Shown one piece after another: positions 41,189 through 51,069 of a stretch of DNA of 64,000 nt; positions within the stretch are counted from its first letter, which is position 1; each line of letters opens with the position of its first letter. The position numbers and the translations under genes were made by a program. The DNA is from Cytophagales bacterium. Lineage in GTDB: Bacteria > Bacteroidota > Bacteroidia > Cytophagales > Thermoflexibacteraceae. The stretch lies in the NCBI GenBank assembly GCA_013299115.1, contig JAAFKA010000009.1, positions 124,001 through 188,000 on the forward strand, written 5' to 3'. Below the pieces are notes generated by a model. That model did not search any database. It was not told the DNA's origin and saw only the letters and a list, made by a program, of their open reading frames with translations.

Positions 41189-42241
41189 ATGTGGCTCAAA
41201 TTTGGCAAAAGGGTGTACAACTTGTTTGATAATCAACGAGTTGAACAGAAAAAAAATCCGCAAGATGAGGCAGCCCAACTTATCAAAATAGCAACTTCGG
41301 AGGTGGAAGTAGCCATTCGCAAGCACGAGGCTACGCTGTTGCAGACCGTAACCAACCAAAGAGAAATAGCCAAACAGTTGCAACACCACAAAACCCAATC
41401 CGACAGGCTCTATGCAGAAGCTGCCCAATACCTCAAAAAAAATCAGGACGGTTTGGCACAGCAGATGCTCAACCAAAAAGCATTGGAAGACAAGCAAGTA
41501 GAACAATACAATGCACTGTTGCAAAATATTAATCAAGTGGTACAGCAATTAGAAAGCCAGTTGGCTAAGATGCGTTGGCAGTTGCAAGAAATCAAATCTC
41601 GCGAAATTATAATGACTGCTCGTATGCAAAACGCCAAAACGCAGATGGAACTCAATGAATATCTTATTGAATTGGACACCACACTAAATTTAGGCTTAGA
41701 AAATGAAGTTATCAAGACTGAAATGCAAGCCGAAATTGTAAATGGAATCAGCGAAAGTGACAAGGTGCTTGCCGAAACACAAGGACAGTTTTTGCTCCAA
41801 CAACAGATGCAAGACCTCGAAAAAGGACTGAAAGAGACAGAGGAAAAAGAACGAAAACAACGCGAAGCCAACCAACAAAAAAGAATAGAACAACTGCTGG
41901 GAACTACCCCCGAAAAAGAGAAAAAGGCAGCAGCCGAACAAGAAAGGCTGAAAGAGGAGCAAAAACGCAAATTGGTAGAACAGGTTTTTAATGCAGCAGA
42001 GGAAAAAAATTTGCAAGCTAGCAACGAAAAACAACGCAAACAGCAGCTTTTGGAGGAGTGGGAAAAAAATACAACGACCACAAAAATAGAACCGACAGAC
42101 AACAAAAAAAGTTTGTTAGACAGTTTTTTTAACGATAAACAGGAAACTAAAACCAACGAAGTGCAAGAAAATAATACAAACGAAAAACCCAAAGACAAAC
42201 CTAATGATAAACAAAGTTTAATTGATGACTTTTTTAAATAG
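41189..42241 (+). CDS. PspA/IM30-like coiled-coil protein with charged tail
   Basis: The protein has 350 residues. Residues 1-about 215 are PspA-like: an amphipathic start (MWLKFGKRVYNLFDN), then long helices (AATSEVEVAIRKHEATLLQTVTNQREIAKQL...). PspA proteins bind stressed membranes as ESCRT-III-like polymers. The tail from about 220 is extremely rich in Lys, Glu and Gln and contains repeated short hydrophobic motifs: RIEQLLG, RKLVEQVFN, QQLLEEWEK, KKSLLDSFF (306-314) and QSLIDDFFK (342-350). These look like repeated docking motifs. The gene stands alone. Confidence 0.65.
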   Translation: MWLKFGKRVYNLFDNQRVEQKKNPQDEAAQLIKIATSEVEVAIRKHEATLLQTVTNQREIAKQLQHHKTQSDRLYAEAAQYLKKNQDGLAQQMLNQKALEDKQVEQYNALLQNINQVVQQLESQLAKMRWQLQEIKSREIIMTARMQNAKTQMELNEYLIELDTTLNLGLENEVIKTEMQAEIVNGISESDKVLAETQGQFLLQQQMQDLEKGLKETEEKERKQREANQQKRIEQLLGTTPEKEKKAAAEQERLKEEQKRKLVEQVFNAAEEKNLQASNEKQRKQQLLEEWEKNTTTTKIEPTDNKKSLLDSFFNDKQETKTNEVQENNTNEKPKDKPNDKQSLIDDFFK

Positions 42242-42257
42242 GTTGTAATAGTCTTTT

Positions 42258-42370
42258 GAAAACGCATTTATCAGACACCTTGTAGGTGTCTGATAAATTG
42301 CATTGGGAATTTTCTCGAACAGTCTAAGCTTTAAGTTGTCAAAGTTTGTGACCACTGCCAACGTAAAACG
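42258..42370. repeat. Palindrome and family C relic after PspA-like gene
   Basis: Arms TTTATCAGACACCT and AGGTGTCTGATAAA (about 42266-42296) form a hairpin after the stop codon that may terminate the gene. It resembles the palindrome at 59191-59224. At 42334-42367 a degraded copy of the 39-bp family C element follows. Confidence 0.7.
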
Positions 42371-42382
42371 TGAATAGTAACT

Positions 42383-43438
42383 TTATGCAATCGTAACTTC
42401 TTTTGCAAGGTAAACGTCTTGCACTGCATTCAACAAACCTACACCTTCGGCAAAAGGTTTTTGGAAAGCCTTGCGACCTAAGATTAAGCCCATGCCTCCT
42501 GCACGTTTATTGACTACGGCTGTTTTGATAGCATCTGCCATGTCGTTTTTGCCCGATTCACCACCTGAATTGATAAGTCCAGCACGTCCCATGTAGCAGT
42601 TTGCCACTTGATAACGAGTGAGGTCTATGGGGTGTTCAGTTGCCAATTCGGTGTACATTTTTGGGTGGAATTTACCAAATTTCAGAGCCTCAAAGCCGCC
42701 GTTGGTTTCAGGCAATTTTTGTTTGATAATATCGGCTTGAATTGTAACGCCCAAATGTGTGGCTTGCGAAGACAAGTCGGTGGCGTTATGGTAGTCTTTG
42801 CCGTCTTTTTTGAAACCATTGTTTCGGGTGTAGCACCACAAAACAGTAGCCATGCCTAATTCGTGAGCCAATTCGAAAGCCTCAGAAACTTCTTGTAATT
42901 GGCGTGTCGATTCTTCTGAACCAAAATAAATGGTTGCACCTACGGCAACAGCACCCAAATTCCATGCTTCGCGTACTGAGCCGAACATTACTTGGTCAAA
43001 CTTGTTGGGATAGGTCAATAATTCGTTGTGGTTGATTTTTACCAAAAACGGAATTTTGTGAGCATAACTGCGGGACATCATAGCCAAATTGCCAAAAGTG
43101 GTGGCTACCGCATTGCAACCTCCCTCAATAGCTAATTTGATAATGTTTTCAGGGTCAAAATACATAGGATTAGGAGCAAAAGACGCACCTGCTGTGTGTT
43201 CTATGCCTTGGTCAACGGGCAAAATAGACAAAAAGCCTGTGCCTGCCAACCTGCCTGAATTGAATAATTGCCCTAAGCTGCGCAAAGTTTGCGGATTGCG
43301 GTTGCTCTGAACAAAAACTTTGTCTATAAAATTTCCAGAAGGCAAGTGCAAAGCTGCTTTGTCTATGGTTTTGCATTGGTGGTTTAGAAACTTGTCGGCT
43401 TCGCTGCCCAACAATTCGACTATTTTATTGTATGACAT
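42383..43438 (-). CDS. fbaB: Class I fructose-bisphosphate aldolase (DhnA/FbaB type)
   Basis: The protein has 351 residues. It has the archaeal-type/DhnA class I aldolase features: [32 protein letters not shown] with the Schiff-base-region lysine, [16 protein letters not shown] and the phosphate-binding end [16 protein letters not shown] and GLILGRKAF. It cleaves fructose 1,6-bisphosphate in glycolysis or runs in reverse in gluconeogenesis. Its promoter (43480-43509) matches the consensus. It works in the same pathway as pfkA at 1364-2335. Confidence 0.92.
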   Translation of the reverse strand: MSYNKIVELLGSEADKFLNHQCKTIDKAALHLPSGNFIDKVFVQSNRNPQTLRSLGQLFNSGRLAGTGFLSILPVDQGIEHTAGASFAPNPMYFDPENIIKLAIEGGCNAVATTFGNLAMMSRSYAHKIPFLVKINHNELLTYPNKFDQVMFGSVREAWNLGAVAVGATIYFGSEESTRQLQEVSEAFELAHELGMATVLWCYTRNNGFKKDGKDYHNATDLSSQATHLGVTIQADIIKQKLPETNGGFEALKFGKFHPKMYTELATEHPIDLTRYQVANCYMGRAGLINSGGESGKNDMADAIKTAVVNKRAGGMGLILGRKAFQKPFAEGVGLLNAVQDVYLAKEVTIA

Positions 43439-43479
43439 AGGTTTATTAAACGGTTTATTAAATGGTTTAAGACTACTCG

Positions 43480-43509
43480 CAAAGATAAAGGAATTTGATA
43501 AAGTACAAA
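43480..43509 (-). promoter_or_regulatory. Promoter of fbaB
   Basis: Minus-strand TTTG (43506-43509), 18-nt spacer and TATCTTTG (43480-43487), 41 nt before the ATG. The -33 box overlaps the 3' end of the upstream SGNH gene region. Confidence 0.65.
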
Positions 43510-44442
43510 CTACTTCCTATATTTTTTCAATTCCTCTGCCAATGCTTGGCTAAATTTTATTGCTCCTTGATGATTGAGGTGTATATTATCAGCATAATTT
43601 TGTTTAGTTTCATACAGGTAATCATAGGCTGGTCTATTAAAATCTATGATAGGTATTTGGTTTTCGTCGGCTATTTTTTCAATCAACTGTATAGTTTCGC
43701 TGGCTTTGTATTGTGTTTGCTGAGCCAGCAAATATTCTGGTGTGAAAATCAAAATTACTTTAACATTTTCTTGTTTCAACTGTTTCAATAATTTTTTGAA
43801 GGCAACTACTTGGTTGCTATCAATCAAAGGTGTTAATTTTTCTTTAAAATTAGGCTTTTTTTCAAAATACAAAGGAGCAAAACCTCTGTCAAAAGCCCTT
43901 TCGTCTATGCCCCAACTTCTTTTGTTTCCTGTTAGCATTGTTTTAAAACTACTTCTATATTTTAGAAAAGCATACCTGTTGTAAAATAAGTCTTTCCATT
44001 CTTGCATGGGTTTGTTCCAAACTATTTTCCAGAATAGAGATTGGGGAAAATAAGCCGCATCTTGTTCAAATTGTCTTTTCAATAGGCTACCATCAAACCA
44101 AAACCAATTGACTGTCAAAATCAGATGTTTTGGTGGCTGATTATAACTTCTATAAATTTCATTGTACCATTGCTCACAAAACTTTGGATTTGCCCCGTTC
44201 AAACCAAAATTATAAAAAGACAATCCACAACTATCTATGATAGAGGGTTTTATACTATGTAAGGCTTGTGATGTGCCGATGATGATGTTTTGATATTGCT
44301 TTCTACCTCTAAAAGCCTCTCGGTATTGCTTTTGATAATGCTGATGGATAATGTCTTGATTTTCTTGCAAATAGCTGATTGCTGTAAAAATAGTAAGAAG
44401 CAAAAAGCTGAATAGCAAACAATTTTTTATAAAAACTTTCAT
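43510..44442 (-). CDS. SGNH-hydrolase-like partner of an MBOAT acyltransferase
   Basis: The protein has 310 residues with one N-terminal transmembrane anchor (about 7-25). The SGNH-like blocks are [15 protein letters not shown] (block I, Ser in GTS), FGLNGANP (block II) and [19 protein letters not shown] (the D-x-x-H of block V), so the catalytic Ser-Asp-His could form. It follows the MBOAT gene by 6 bp on the same strand. In such pairs the SGNH protein completes transfer of acetyl or other acyl groups to a glycan outside the cytoplasm, as DltD or AlgX/AlgJ do. The glycan here is unknown. Confidence 0.75.
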   Translation of the reverse strand: MKVFIKNCLLFSFLLLTIFTAISYLQENQDIIHQHYQKQYREAFRGRKQYQNIIIGTSQALHSIKPSIIDSCGLSFYNFGLNGANPKFCEQWYNEIYRSYNQPPKHLILTVNWFWFDGSLLKRQFEQDAAYFPQSLFWKIVWNKPMQEWKDLFYNRYAFLKYRSSFKTMLTGNKRSWGIDERAFDRGFAPLYFEKKPNFKEKLTPLIDSNQVVAFKKLLKQLKQENVKVILIFTPEYLLAQQTQYKASETIQLIEKIADENQIPIIDFNRPAYDYLYETKQNYADNIHLNHQGAIKFSQALAEELKKYRK

Positions 44443-44448
44443 GATTAT

Positions 44449-45900
44449 TTAGAATTGGAAGTAAATAAAAACATTTTCTTTAAAATTTCCCAAATAAAAA
44501 ATCATCAGTAATAGCCCTGTATAAATAAGCCACCGCAAATATCTGCGTTGTAATTTACCCACTTTTATAAGGGTGTGATGATGCTCTCTACCTATCCACT
44601 CTGCCAAGAAAAATAGAACAACCAAAAGTAACAAAGGTAAAGCATGATTGATAGCATAAAATTTTGGCAAAGTAAATAGAGAGGTAGAGAATATTTTAGT
44701 TATATAGTCAAAAGCTGTTGCGATGTCTATTGACCTAAAAATTATTAGAGAAAAAGTAAATAAGCTCATCGTACGTACGATTTGGAAGACTTCCTTCCAT
44801 GTTGGCAATAATTTTTCTTGTTCAACAATGTCTAAATTTCTTTGTTGGATGCCGAAAAATAAGCTGGGCAACATATACAAAGCATGCAGCAAGCCCCAAC
44901 ACAAGAAAGTCCAATTTGCCCCATGCCAAAAACCACTGACTAAGAAAATGATAAAAACATTGCCAATATTCTGCCAACGACCACCCTTGTTTCCTCCCAA
45001 TGGAATGTATAAATAGTCTCGAAACCAAGAGGAAAGTGAAATATGCCATCGTTTCCAAAGTTCAGGAATAGTACGAGAAAAATAAGGGTAGTTAAAATTT
45101 CGCAGCAGTTCTATGCCAAACAAACGAGCAGTACCCAAAGCAATATCTGAATAGCCTGAAAAATCTCCATAGACTTGAATAGTGAAAAAGACAACGCCTA
45201 ATACCAAAGTACTGCCCGAATAATTGCTAACATTAGCAAAAATATCATTAACAAAAACAGCACAATTATCTGCAATGACAATTTTTTTGAACAGCCCCCA
45301 TAAAATTTGTCGCAACCCATCAGTAGCTTTATCATTATCAAATGCTCTATTTTGTTTGATTTGGGGCAACAAATGTGTAGCCCTTTCTATGGGACCTGCC
45401 ACCAACAACGGAAAAAAACTAACGAATAAAGCATAATCTATTATATTTTTTTCAGCAGCAATTCTGTTGTTGTAAATGTCAAAAACGTAAGACAAACCAT
45501 GAAACGTGTAAAAAGAAATACCCACAGGCAAAATTAGTTGTAATGTCCATAATTCCATACCCAAACCCCATGTGTTTAATAAAGCAGCAAAAGAGGTAGC
45601 AAAAAAGTTGTAATATTTAAAAAAACCCAAAAATCCCAAATTAGTAGCCACACTAAGCCAAAGCCATGCTTTTTTGTGTTTTTTGTTATTAGTTTGGCAG
45701 ATTTTTAACCCTGTAAAATAATCTAAGCCAATAGAAAACATAAGCAGACCTAAAAACCGCCAATCCCAGCAAGCATAGAAAAAAAGGCTTGCCCCCAACA
45801 GCAAAAGATTTTGTGTTTTTAATGATTTATTGAAAACAAACCAATATAAAATAAACACAACAGGTAGAAAAACGGCAAAACTAATGGAATTAAATAACAT
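44449..45900 (-). CDS. MBOAT-family O-acyltransferase
   Basis: The start at 45900 gives MLFNSISFAVFLPVVFILYW, the normal AlgI-like N-terminus; 483 residues. It is polytopic with about 10-11 transmembrane segments. Typical features: FFYACWDWRFLGLLMFSIGLDYFTG, LPVGISFYTFHGLSYVFDIY, RNFNYPYFSRTIPELWKRWHISLSSWFRDYLYIPLGGNKGG and VSGFWHGANWTFLCWG with the catalytic His. It probably moves acyl groups across the membrane for polysaccharide O-acetylation, with the SGNH protein encoded next. Confidence 0.92.
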   Translation of the reverse strand: MLFNSISFAVFLPVVFILYWFVFNKSLKTQNLLLLGASLFFYACWDWRFLGLLMFSIGLDYFTGLKICQTNNKKHKKAWLWLSVATNLGFLGFFKYYNFFATSFAALLNTWGLGMELWTLQLILPVGISFYTFHGLSYVFDIYNNRIAAEKNIIDYALFVSFFPLLVAGPIERATHLLPQIKQNRAFDNDKATDGLRQILWGLFKKIVIADNCAVFVNDIFANVSNYSGSTLVLGVVFFTIQVYGDFSGYSDIALGTARLFGIELLRNFNYPYFSRTIPELWKRWHISLSSWFRDYLYIPLGGNKGGRWQNIGNVFIIFLVSGFWHGANWTFLCWGLLHALYMLPSLFFGIQQRNLDIVEQEKLLPTWKEVFQIVRTMSLFTFSLIIFRSIDIATAFDYITKIFSTSLFTLPKFYAINHALPLLLLVVLFFLAEWIGREHHHTLIKVGKLQRRYLRWLIYTGLLLMIFYLGNFKENVFIYFQF

Positions 45901-45990
45901 AAAGTCGCAAGTAAAGGCACGAAATAAAAGAGAACTAAGCCAAATTATTTTTATTTGCACACGCACTTATCAAAAATTGTGCTACTTTGT

Positions 45991-46020
45991 TTTGACTTTC
46001 AAATAAAATAAGTATTTTTG
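45991..46020 (+). promoter_or_regulatory. Promoter of rpoN
   Basis: TTTG (45991-45994), 18-nt spacer and TATTTTTG (46013-46020). The -7 box overlaps a TTG at 46018 that could be mistaken for the start codon. Confidence 0.65.
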
Positions 46021-46050
46021 TTAAACTATCAACTCGTTATTGCACCTGTT

Positions 46051-47610
46051 ATGCAAAAGCTCAATCAAATTCAGACCCTTACGCAAAAGTTATCGCCGCA
46101 GCAAATCCAATTTATCAAGCTGTTGCAAGTGCCTACTGCCGAACTCGATGCACGCATAGAGGAGGAACTCGAAATTAACCCTGCTCTCGAAGAAGGTGAA
46201 AAAGACGATTTCACAAGTTTGGACAGCAAAGATAGCAAACAAGATGACGATATCCCCGATTTTGACAGGGAAATTATAGACGAAGGCGGCGAATTTGACG
46301 ACTACAACAGCAGCAAAGACGCCAACAGCGAAGGAAGTTCGGAGGATTATGACTACGAAGCCTCACGCACAGAGGACTATGACGTAAACGTGAGTGAATA
46401 CGTGATGGACGACGACATCAGTGGTTACAAAATGCAAGGCGATGGCGATGGCTACAACGAGGAGGAAAAAGAAATGCCTTTAGCATCTGCCGAGTCTTTA
46501 AACGAATCTTTGTTTGCCCAATTAGGCTACCTCAACTTAGACGAAAGAGCATACAAAATAGGTGAGCAACTGATTGGCAGCATAGACGAAGACGGCTACA
46601 TTAGGCGTGAAATTCAGGGAATTGTCAATGATTTGGCTTTTTACCAAAATGTGCAGACAGACGAAAACGAGGTAGAAAAAATATTGAAACAAATCCAAAG
46701 TTTTGAGCCTGCGGGCATAGCTGCACGCAATTTACAGGAGTGTTTGCTCTTGCAATTAGAACGAAAAAATAAGCAAGATTATGGGGTGGTGTTGGCAATT
46801 AAGATTTTGTCTTTGTATTTTGAGGAGTTTACCAAAAAACACTACGAAAAAATAGAACGGAAATTAGACATAGAAGAAGAAGACCTCAAAGATGCCATCG
46901 ATGTCATTATTCGCCTCAATCCCAAACCGGGCGGCACTGTGAGCATAAGCAACAAAAACCACTACATTATCCCCGATTTTATACTCAAAACGACCAATGG
47001 CAAGTTGGAAGTTACGCTGAATAGCAAAAATGCACCCGATTTGAAAATCAGCAGGTCGTATGCAGATATGCTCGATGCGTATGAGAAAAGTGATAAGAAG
47101 GACAAAAAAATGAAACAAACCATTACCTTTGTTAAGCAAAAATTAGATGCTGCCAAATGGTTTATAGATGCTATCAAACAAAGACAAAATACCTTGCTCA
47201 GAACAATGAATGCTATTTTATTTTACCAAAAAGAATTTTTTAGAGATGGCGATGAAAGCAAGCTAAGACCTATGATTCTCAAAGACATAGCCCAAGATAT
47301 AGGTATGGATATTTCCACTGTTTCGCGTGTAGCCAACAGCAAATCTATTCAAACAGATTTTGGTATGTTTCCCCTCAAATTTTTCTTTTCCGAAAGTATC
47401 TCTACCGATTCTGGCGAAGACGTGAGTAGCAAAGAGGTAAAATATATTTTGAAAGAAATCATTGAAGGCGAAAGCAAACGCCACCCTTACTCTGACGACA
47501 AGCTCGAAAAAATGCTCAACGACAAGGGCTACAACATAGCCCGCCGAACTGTGGCTAAATACAGAGAGCAACTGAATATTCCTGTGGCAAGATTGAGAAA
47601 AGAGTTATAA
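46051..47610 (+). CDS. rpoN: RNA polymerase sigma-54 factor
   Basis: The ATG at 46051 gives MQKLNQIQTLTQKLSPQQIQFIKLLQVP, the region I Gln/Leu-rich activator-responsive helix; 519 residues. An acidic region II (about 50-145) rich in Asp, Glu and Ser is longer than in E. coli. The core-binding and DNA-binding domains follow, with FEPAGIAARNLQECL, LKDIAQDIGMDISTVSRVANSKSI and the RpoN box ARRTVAKYREQLNIPVARLRKEL. It directs transcription from -24/-12 promoters with enhancer-binding proteins, none of which is in this window. It converges on the M28 peptidase gene (5 bp between stops). Confidence 0.93.
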   Translation: MQKLNQIQTLTQKLSPQQIQFIKLLQVPTAELDARIEEELEINPALEEGEKDDFTSLDSKDSKQDDDIPDFDREIIDEGGEFDDYNSSKDANSEGSSEDYDYEASRTEDYDVNVSEYVMDDDISGYKMQGDGDGYNEEEKEMPLASAESLNESLFAQLGYLNLDERAYKIGEQLIGSIDEDGYIRREIQGIVNDLAFYQNVQTDENEVEKILKQIQSFEPAGIAARNLQECLLLQLERKNKQDYGVVLAIKILSLYFEEFTKKHYEKIERKLDIEEEDLKDAIDVIIRLNPKPGGTVSISNKNHYIIPDFILKTTNGKLEVTLNSKNAPDLKISRSYADMLDAYEKSDKKDKKMKQTITFVKQKLDAAKWFIDAIKQRQNTLLRTMNAILFYQKEFFRDGDESKLRPMILKDIAQDIGMDISTVSRVANSKSIQTDFGMFPLKFFFSESISTDSGEDVSSKEVKYILKEIIEGESKRHPYSDDKLEKMLNDKGYNIARRTVAKYREQLNIPVARLRKEL

Positions 47611-47615
47611 AATTT

Positions 47616-48596
47616 TCACAACCTTACCACAGCCCCATACACTCCTCTTACGACCTCTGCCATGCTGTCGAAATCTAAAGTTTCGATGGTATCATCTTCG
47701 GTGTGGTAATTGTAGTTTCGGAAAAAAGCTGTATCTGTTATCATCACAGCAGGAATACCAAATTTCCAATAATTTTGGTGGTCAGAAAAGTCTATACCTG
47801 GTATTTTAGCAGGGGCTGCTATGCCTGCCACAAGTAAATTGCCACACTGTTTCATGTTTTTTTTCATTGTACCGACTAAACTTCTGCTGCTCATATTGCC
47901 CACTACGCCAATAAAATTACCTACGGTTGGGTACAATAATTTCATAGCTCCAACAGGGTAGTCTTGAGAATCTGGTTTGGAGGAGAAAAAACCAATCATT
48001 TCTAAACAAATCATGGCTTTTACCTCCACTTTTTGGTCTATCAAACTCTTGGCGTGTACGTAACTACCCATGTTCGTAGTCCTAAAATTTGGTGGCTCCT
48101 CCAAACAATAGGCTACAAAATCTATGCGGTAAGGCAAATTAGGGCGAAGGCTGTCCACCAACCGAGCCAATTCTAACACACCCGCCACTGCACTTGCGTT
48201 GTCGTCTGCACCTTTTTGGTCGCCACACACATCATAGTGTCCGCCGATGACAATTCTTTCAGCCTTATCTGCATTGTAAGACCAAATAATGTTTTCGTAG
48301 TCATTTTCGTTGTCTGCCAAATAATGTTGTCTTTCTACTTTGCCACTTTTCAACTTCCCAAATTCATTGGCTATGTAGTCAGCAGCTTGCAACAATTCGG
48401 CTAAATTGGCGTGGTTGCGTGCAGGGCTGATGCTTGTCAAAAAATTGACGTGCTGGTAAAGCAACTTTTTGTCCACAGGAATTTTAGCTGCTTTTTGCGG
48501 TTGATAGCTGGCAAGGTCGGGGCTGGCAACGAAATAATAGGTTGCGAACAACCCAAGAACTATTGCCAACAAACCAAATAAAAGAAAGTGTAACAT
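47616..48596 (-). CDS. M28-family zinc aminopeptidase, membrane-anchored
   Basis: The protein has 326 residues. An N-terminal signal anchor (about 1-25) precedes the M28 catalytic domain with both zinc sites: GGHYDVCGDQKGADDNASAVAG (His and Asp), AYCLEEPPN (catalytic and ligand Glu pair), CLEMIGF (Glu), IPGIDFSDHQNYWKFGIPAVMITDTAF (Asp) and NYHTEDDT (final His). It releases N-terminal residues from peptides outside the cytoplasm. It is a single gene with a good promoter. Confidence 0.9.
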   Translation of the reverse strand: MLHFLLFGLLAIVLGLFATYYFVASPDLASYQPQKAAKIPVDKKLLYQHVNFLTSISPARNHANLAELLQAADYIANEFGKLKSGKVERQHYLADNENDYENIIWSYNADKAERIVIGGHYDVCGDQKGADDNASAVAGVLELARLVDSLRPNLPYRIDFVAYCLEEPPNFRTTNMGSYVHAKSLIDQKVEVKAMICLEMIGFFSSKPDSQDYPVGAMKLLYPTVGNFIGVVGNMSSRSLVGTMKKNMKQCGNLLVAGIAAPAKIPGIDFSDHQNYWKFGIPAVMITDTAFFRNYNYHTEDDTIETLDFDSMAEVVRGVYGAVVRL

Positions 48597-49057
48597 AGAT
48601 AGTTTGCGTTTTATTTGTTTTGCGGTAGTGTTACAAATGTAATGTTTTTCCTTACCTTTGCAAAAATATACAAAATATGATTTGTATTCACCGTTTTTTT
48701 TATAAGATTAGGGAAAAAAATAGTAAAAGTTTACCAAAAGTCGGTATTTTGCACTACTTTTGCTTAGCTTTTAGCTCTTTTGGCTTGTTACAGATAACGA
48801 GGTAAACTCTTAAATGTACCTTAGTTGCACTGAAAGTACAACATTCGCCTAAAGGCGAATATACAATCTTTTTCAAGTGGTTTTATCAACAAAGGACACT
48901 TACTTCCCCAAAAATTTGAGTGGCAAACAGGATATGGTTTTTTTTCTTATACCAAATCTCATCTAACCGAAGCTACCAAACTTTTTGCAATTAGAATTAT
49001 TGTAAATGCTGAACAAAAATTACTTAAAACTACTTAAAAACTACTTAAAATCTTTAC
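48597..49057. other. Gap between M28 and moxR genes
   Basis: The 461-bp divergent region contains the M28 promoter and a small hairpin ATTCGCCT/AGGCGAAT (48843-48860) matching the one at 7245-7262. The rest is AT-rich, ending in ACTTAAAA-type direct repeats (49022-49050). No gene is seen. Confidence 0.55.
48634..48664 (-). promoter_or_regulatory. Promoter of the M28 peptidase gene
   Basis: Minus-strand TTTG (48661-48664), 19-nt spacer and TACATTTG (48634-48641), 38 nt before the ATG at 48596. Confidence 0.7.
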
Positions 49058-50023
49058 ATGACCACATTCCAATCTGATGCTGCTGCCGCCGATTCATTGG
49101 CACAGACGTACAAAAAACTCAATCAAGAAATATCTAAAGTCATTATTGGGCAAGACGAAGTAGTGCAGTTGGTCTTGACAGCTATCTTTTGTCAAGGACA
49201 TTGCCTATTAGTTGGTGTGCCAGGACTTGCCAAAACCTTGTTGGTGCAGACCATTTCGCGTGTGCTGGATTTGCAGTTCAATCGTATTCAGTTTACGCCT
49301 GACCTCATGCCTTCGGACATTTTGGGTGCAGAAACCTTAGACAAAGACCGCAATATGCGTTTTGTGAAAGGAGCTATTTTCTCCAATATTATTTTGGCAG
49401 ACGAAATCAACCGTACACCGCCCAAAACACAGGCTGCTTTGCTTGAGGCTATGCAGGAATACGCCGTAACCATAGCAGGACAACGATACCCCTTAGACAA
49501 GCCGTTTTTTGTGTTGGCTACCCAAAATCCGATAGAGCAAGAAGGTACATATCCCTTGCCTGAAGCCCAATTAGACCGTTTTATGTTTAATATTTGGTTA
49601 GACTATCCAAGTTATGAGGCAGAGTTGCAAGTGGTGAAAGACACTACCAAAGATACCAAACCAGAATTGTCTAAAATTTTGACAGGAGAGGAAATTTTGT
49701 ATTACCAACAGTTGGTTAGGCGTGTGCCTATTGCCGACAACGTGGTGGAATATGCCGTAAAATTGACCCACAAAACAAGACCAAACACCAAAGGGGCTGC
49801 CGAAGTAAGCAACCAATTTTTGGAGTGGGGGGCAGGTCCCAGAGCCTCACAATATTTGGTTTTGGGTGCAAAATGCAATGCTTTACTCAACGGCAAATAT
49901 TCACCCGACATAGAAGACGTAAAAGCCGTTGCCATTCCTATTTTACGCCATCGTTTGGTTCGAAATTTCAAAGCAGAGGCAGAAGGAATAACGATAGAGC
50001 AGTTGATTAAAAAATTGTTGTAG
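49058..50023 (+). CDS. MoxR-family AAA+ ATPase
   Basis: The protein has 321 residues, standard MoxR length. Walker A is GVPGLAKTLLVQ, Walker B ILADEINRTPPKTQAALLEAMQE, sensor 1 FVLATQNPIEQEGTYPLPEAQLDRF, and the C-terminal lid includes GASPRA-like GAGPRASQYLVLGAKC. MoxR ATPases act as chaperones for metalloenzyme or membrane complexes and are normally followed by DUF58 and von Willebrand A genes. Those are absent here, where palindromic repeat DNA and tsaB follow instead. Confidence 0.9.
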   Translation: MTTFQSDAAAADSLAQTYKKLNQEISKVIIGQDEVVQLVLTAIFCQGHCLLVGVPGLAKTLLVQTISRVLDLQFNRIQFTPDLMPSDILGAETLDKDRNMRFVKGAIFSNIILADEINRTPPKTQAALLEAMQEYAVTIAGQRYPLDKPFFVLATQNPIEQEGTYPLPEAQLDRFMFNIWLDYPSYEAELQVVKDTTKDTKPELSKILTGEEILYYQQLVRRVPIADNVVEYAVKLTHKTRPNTKGAAEVSNQFLEWGAGPRASQYLVLGAKCNALLNGKYSPDIEDVKAVAIPILRHRLVRNFKAEAEGITIEQLIKKLL

Positions 50024-50383
50024 GTTGTTTTAAGAAACTTTGACAGTGGCGAAATTTTGGCTTACCAAAGGCAAGCACATAAACCCTACGAATTTGGGAG
50101 TAAAATTAACATTGAAACAGTTCCTCAATTGAACATACACATCGGAAAGTGGTTTTGGGATTTGCATTTTTCAAAAACGCCATAGAAATAACATTTTTTT
50201 GAGAAATGTTATTTCCCTTAATTCCAAAAGCACTTTCCGATTCTTTCCAGTTTGTTATTTTATAACTATATTTGGCTGGACTTTTTGATGGTATTTCTAT
50301 GTAATAATTACGTTTGACAACATAAAATTACAAAAAAGCCCTTTTAAACAATACTAACCGTTGCAACAAAGCCTTTAGTAACC
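50024..50383. other. Gap with family A palindrome upstream of tsaB
   Basis: The 360-bp gap contains a hairpin at 50185-50215 (GAAATAACATTT.../GAAATGTTATTTC) of the same family as those at 1296 and inside the intein. Nothing else is recognised. Confidence 0.6.
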
Positions 50384-51064
50384 ATGATTTTAAGTATAGA
50401 AACCTCTACTTCAGCTTGTTCAGTTGCTTTGCACCGCCAAGGACAGTTGTTAGTTTGCATAGATTTGCTAATAGACCAATCTCATTCAGGTATGCTTACA
50501 ACCCTGATTGACAATGCTTTGCAAAGTGTGAGCAAAACCTACAAAGATTTGACAGGCATAGCAGTTGCGGCAGGACCTGGTTCTTACACAGGCTTGCGGA
50601 TAGGCATAGCCACAGCCAAAGGTTTGTGTTTTGCACTCAATTTACCTTTGTTTGCTGTTTCTACCTTAGCCGCCTTAACAAGAGCTGTAATTGTCAATCA
50701 GCCAATTAACAACACTAATGATGTTTTGTTTTGCCCTCTCTTAGATGCCCGAAGAATGGAGGTTTACACAGCCTTATACGATAAGAAGTTTCGCATAATT
50801 CAACCTCCGCATGCCTTAGTGATAACGTCTAAAAGTTTTTCGGAGGAGGTAACCCAACAGAAAATTATTTGTTTTGGTAATGGTTCGGATAAATGTCAGT
50901 CCGTTTTAACACACCCCAATTTTGTTTTTTTACCTGAAATCAAGCCCTCTGCAAGTCAGATAGGAAGTATAGCCAGCCAGCTTACTGCTGACCAAGCTGT
51001 AGATTTAGCTTATTTTGAGCCTTTTTATTTAAAAGAATATCAGTTTGGAGGAAGTTCAAAATAA
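50384..51064 (+). CDS. tsaB: tRNA threonylcarbamoyladenosine biosynthesis protein TsaB
   Basis: The protein has 226 residues of the ASKHA fold: MILSIETSTSACSVAL, the helix with DQSHSGMLTTLIDNAL, then VAAGPGSYTGLRIGIATAKGL and a variable C-terminal half. TsaB is the scaffold partner of TsaD in t6A modification of tRNAs reading ANN codons. It lacks metal ligands as expected. It converges on a glycosyltransferase gene 5 bp away. Confidence 0.9.
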   Translation: MILSIETSTSACSVALHRQGQLLVCIDLLIDQSHSGMLTTLIDNALQSVSKTYKDLTGIAVAAGPGSYTGLRIGIATAKGLCFALNLPLFAVSTLAALTRAVIVNQPINNTNDVLFCPLLDARRMEVYTALYDKKFRIIQPPHALVITSKSFSEEVTQQKIICFGNGSDKCQSVLTHPNFVFLPEIKPSASQIGSIASQLTADQAVDLAYFEPFYLKEYQFGGSSK

Positions 51065-51069
51065 CTGTA

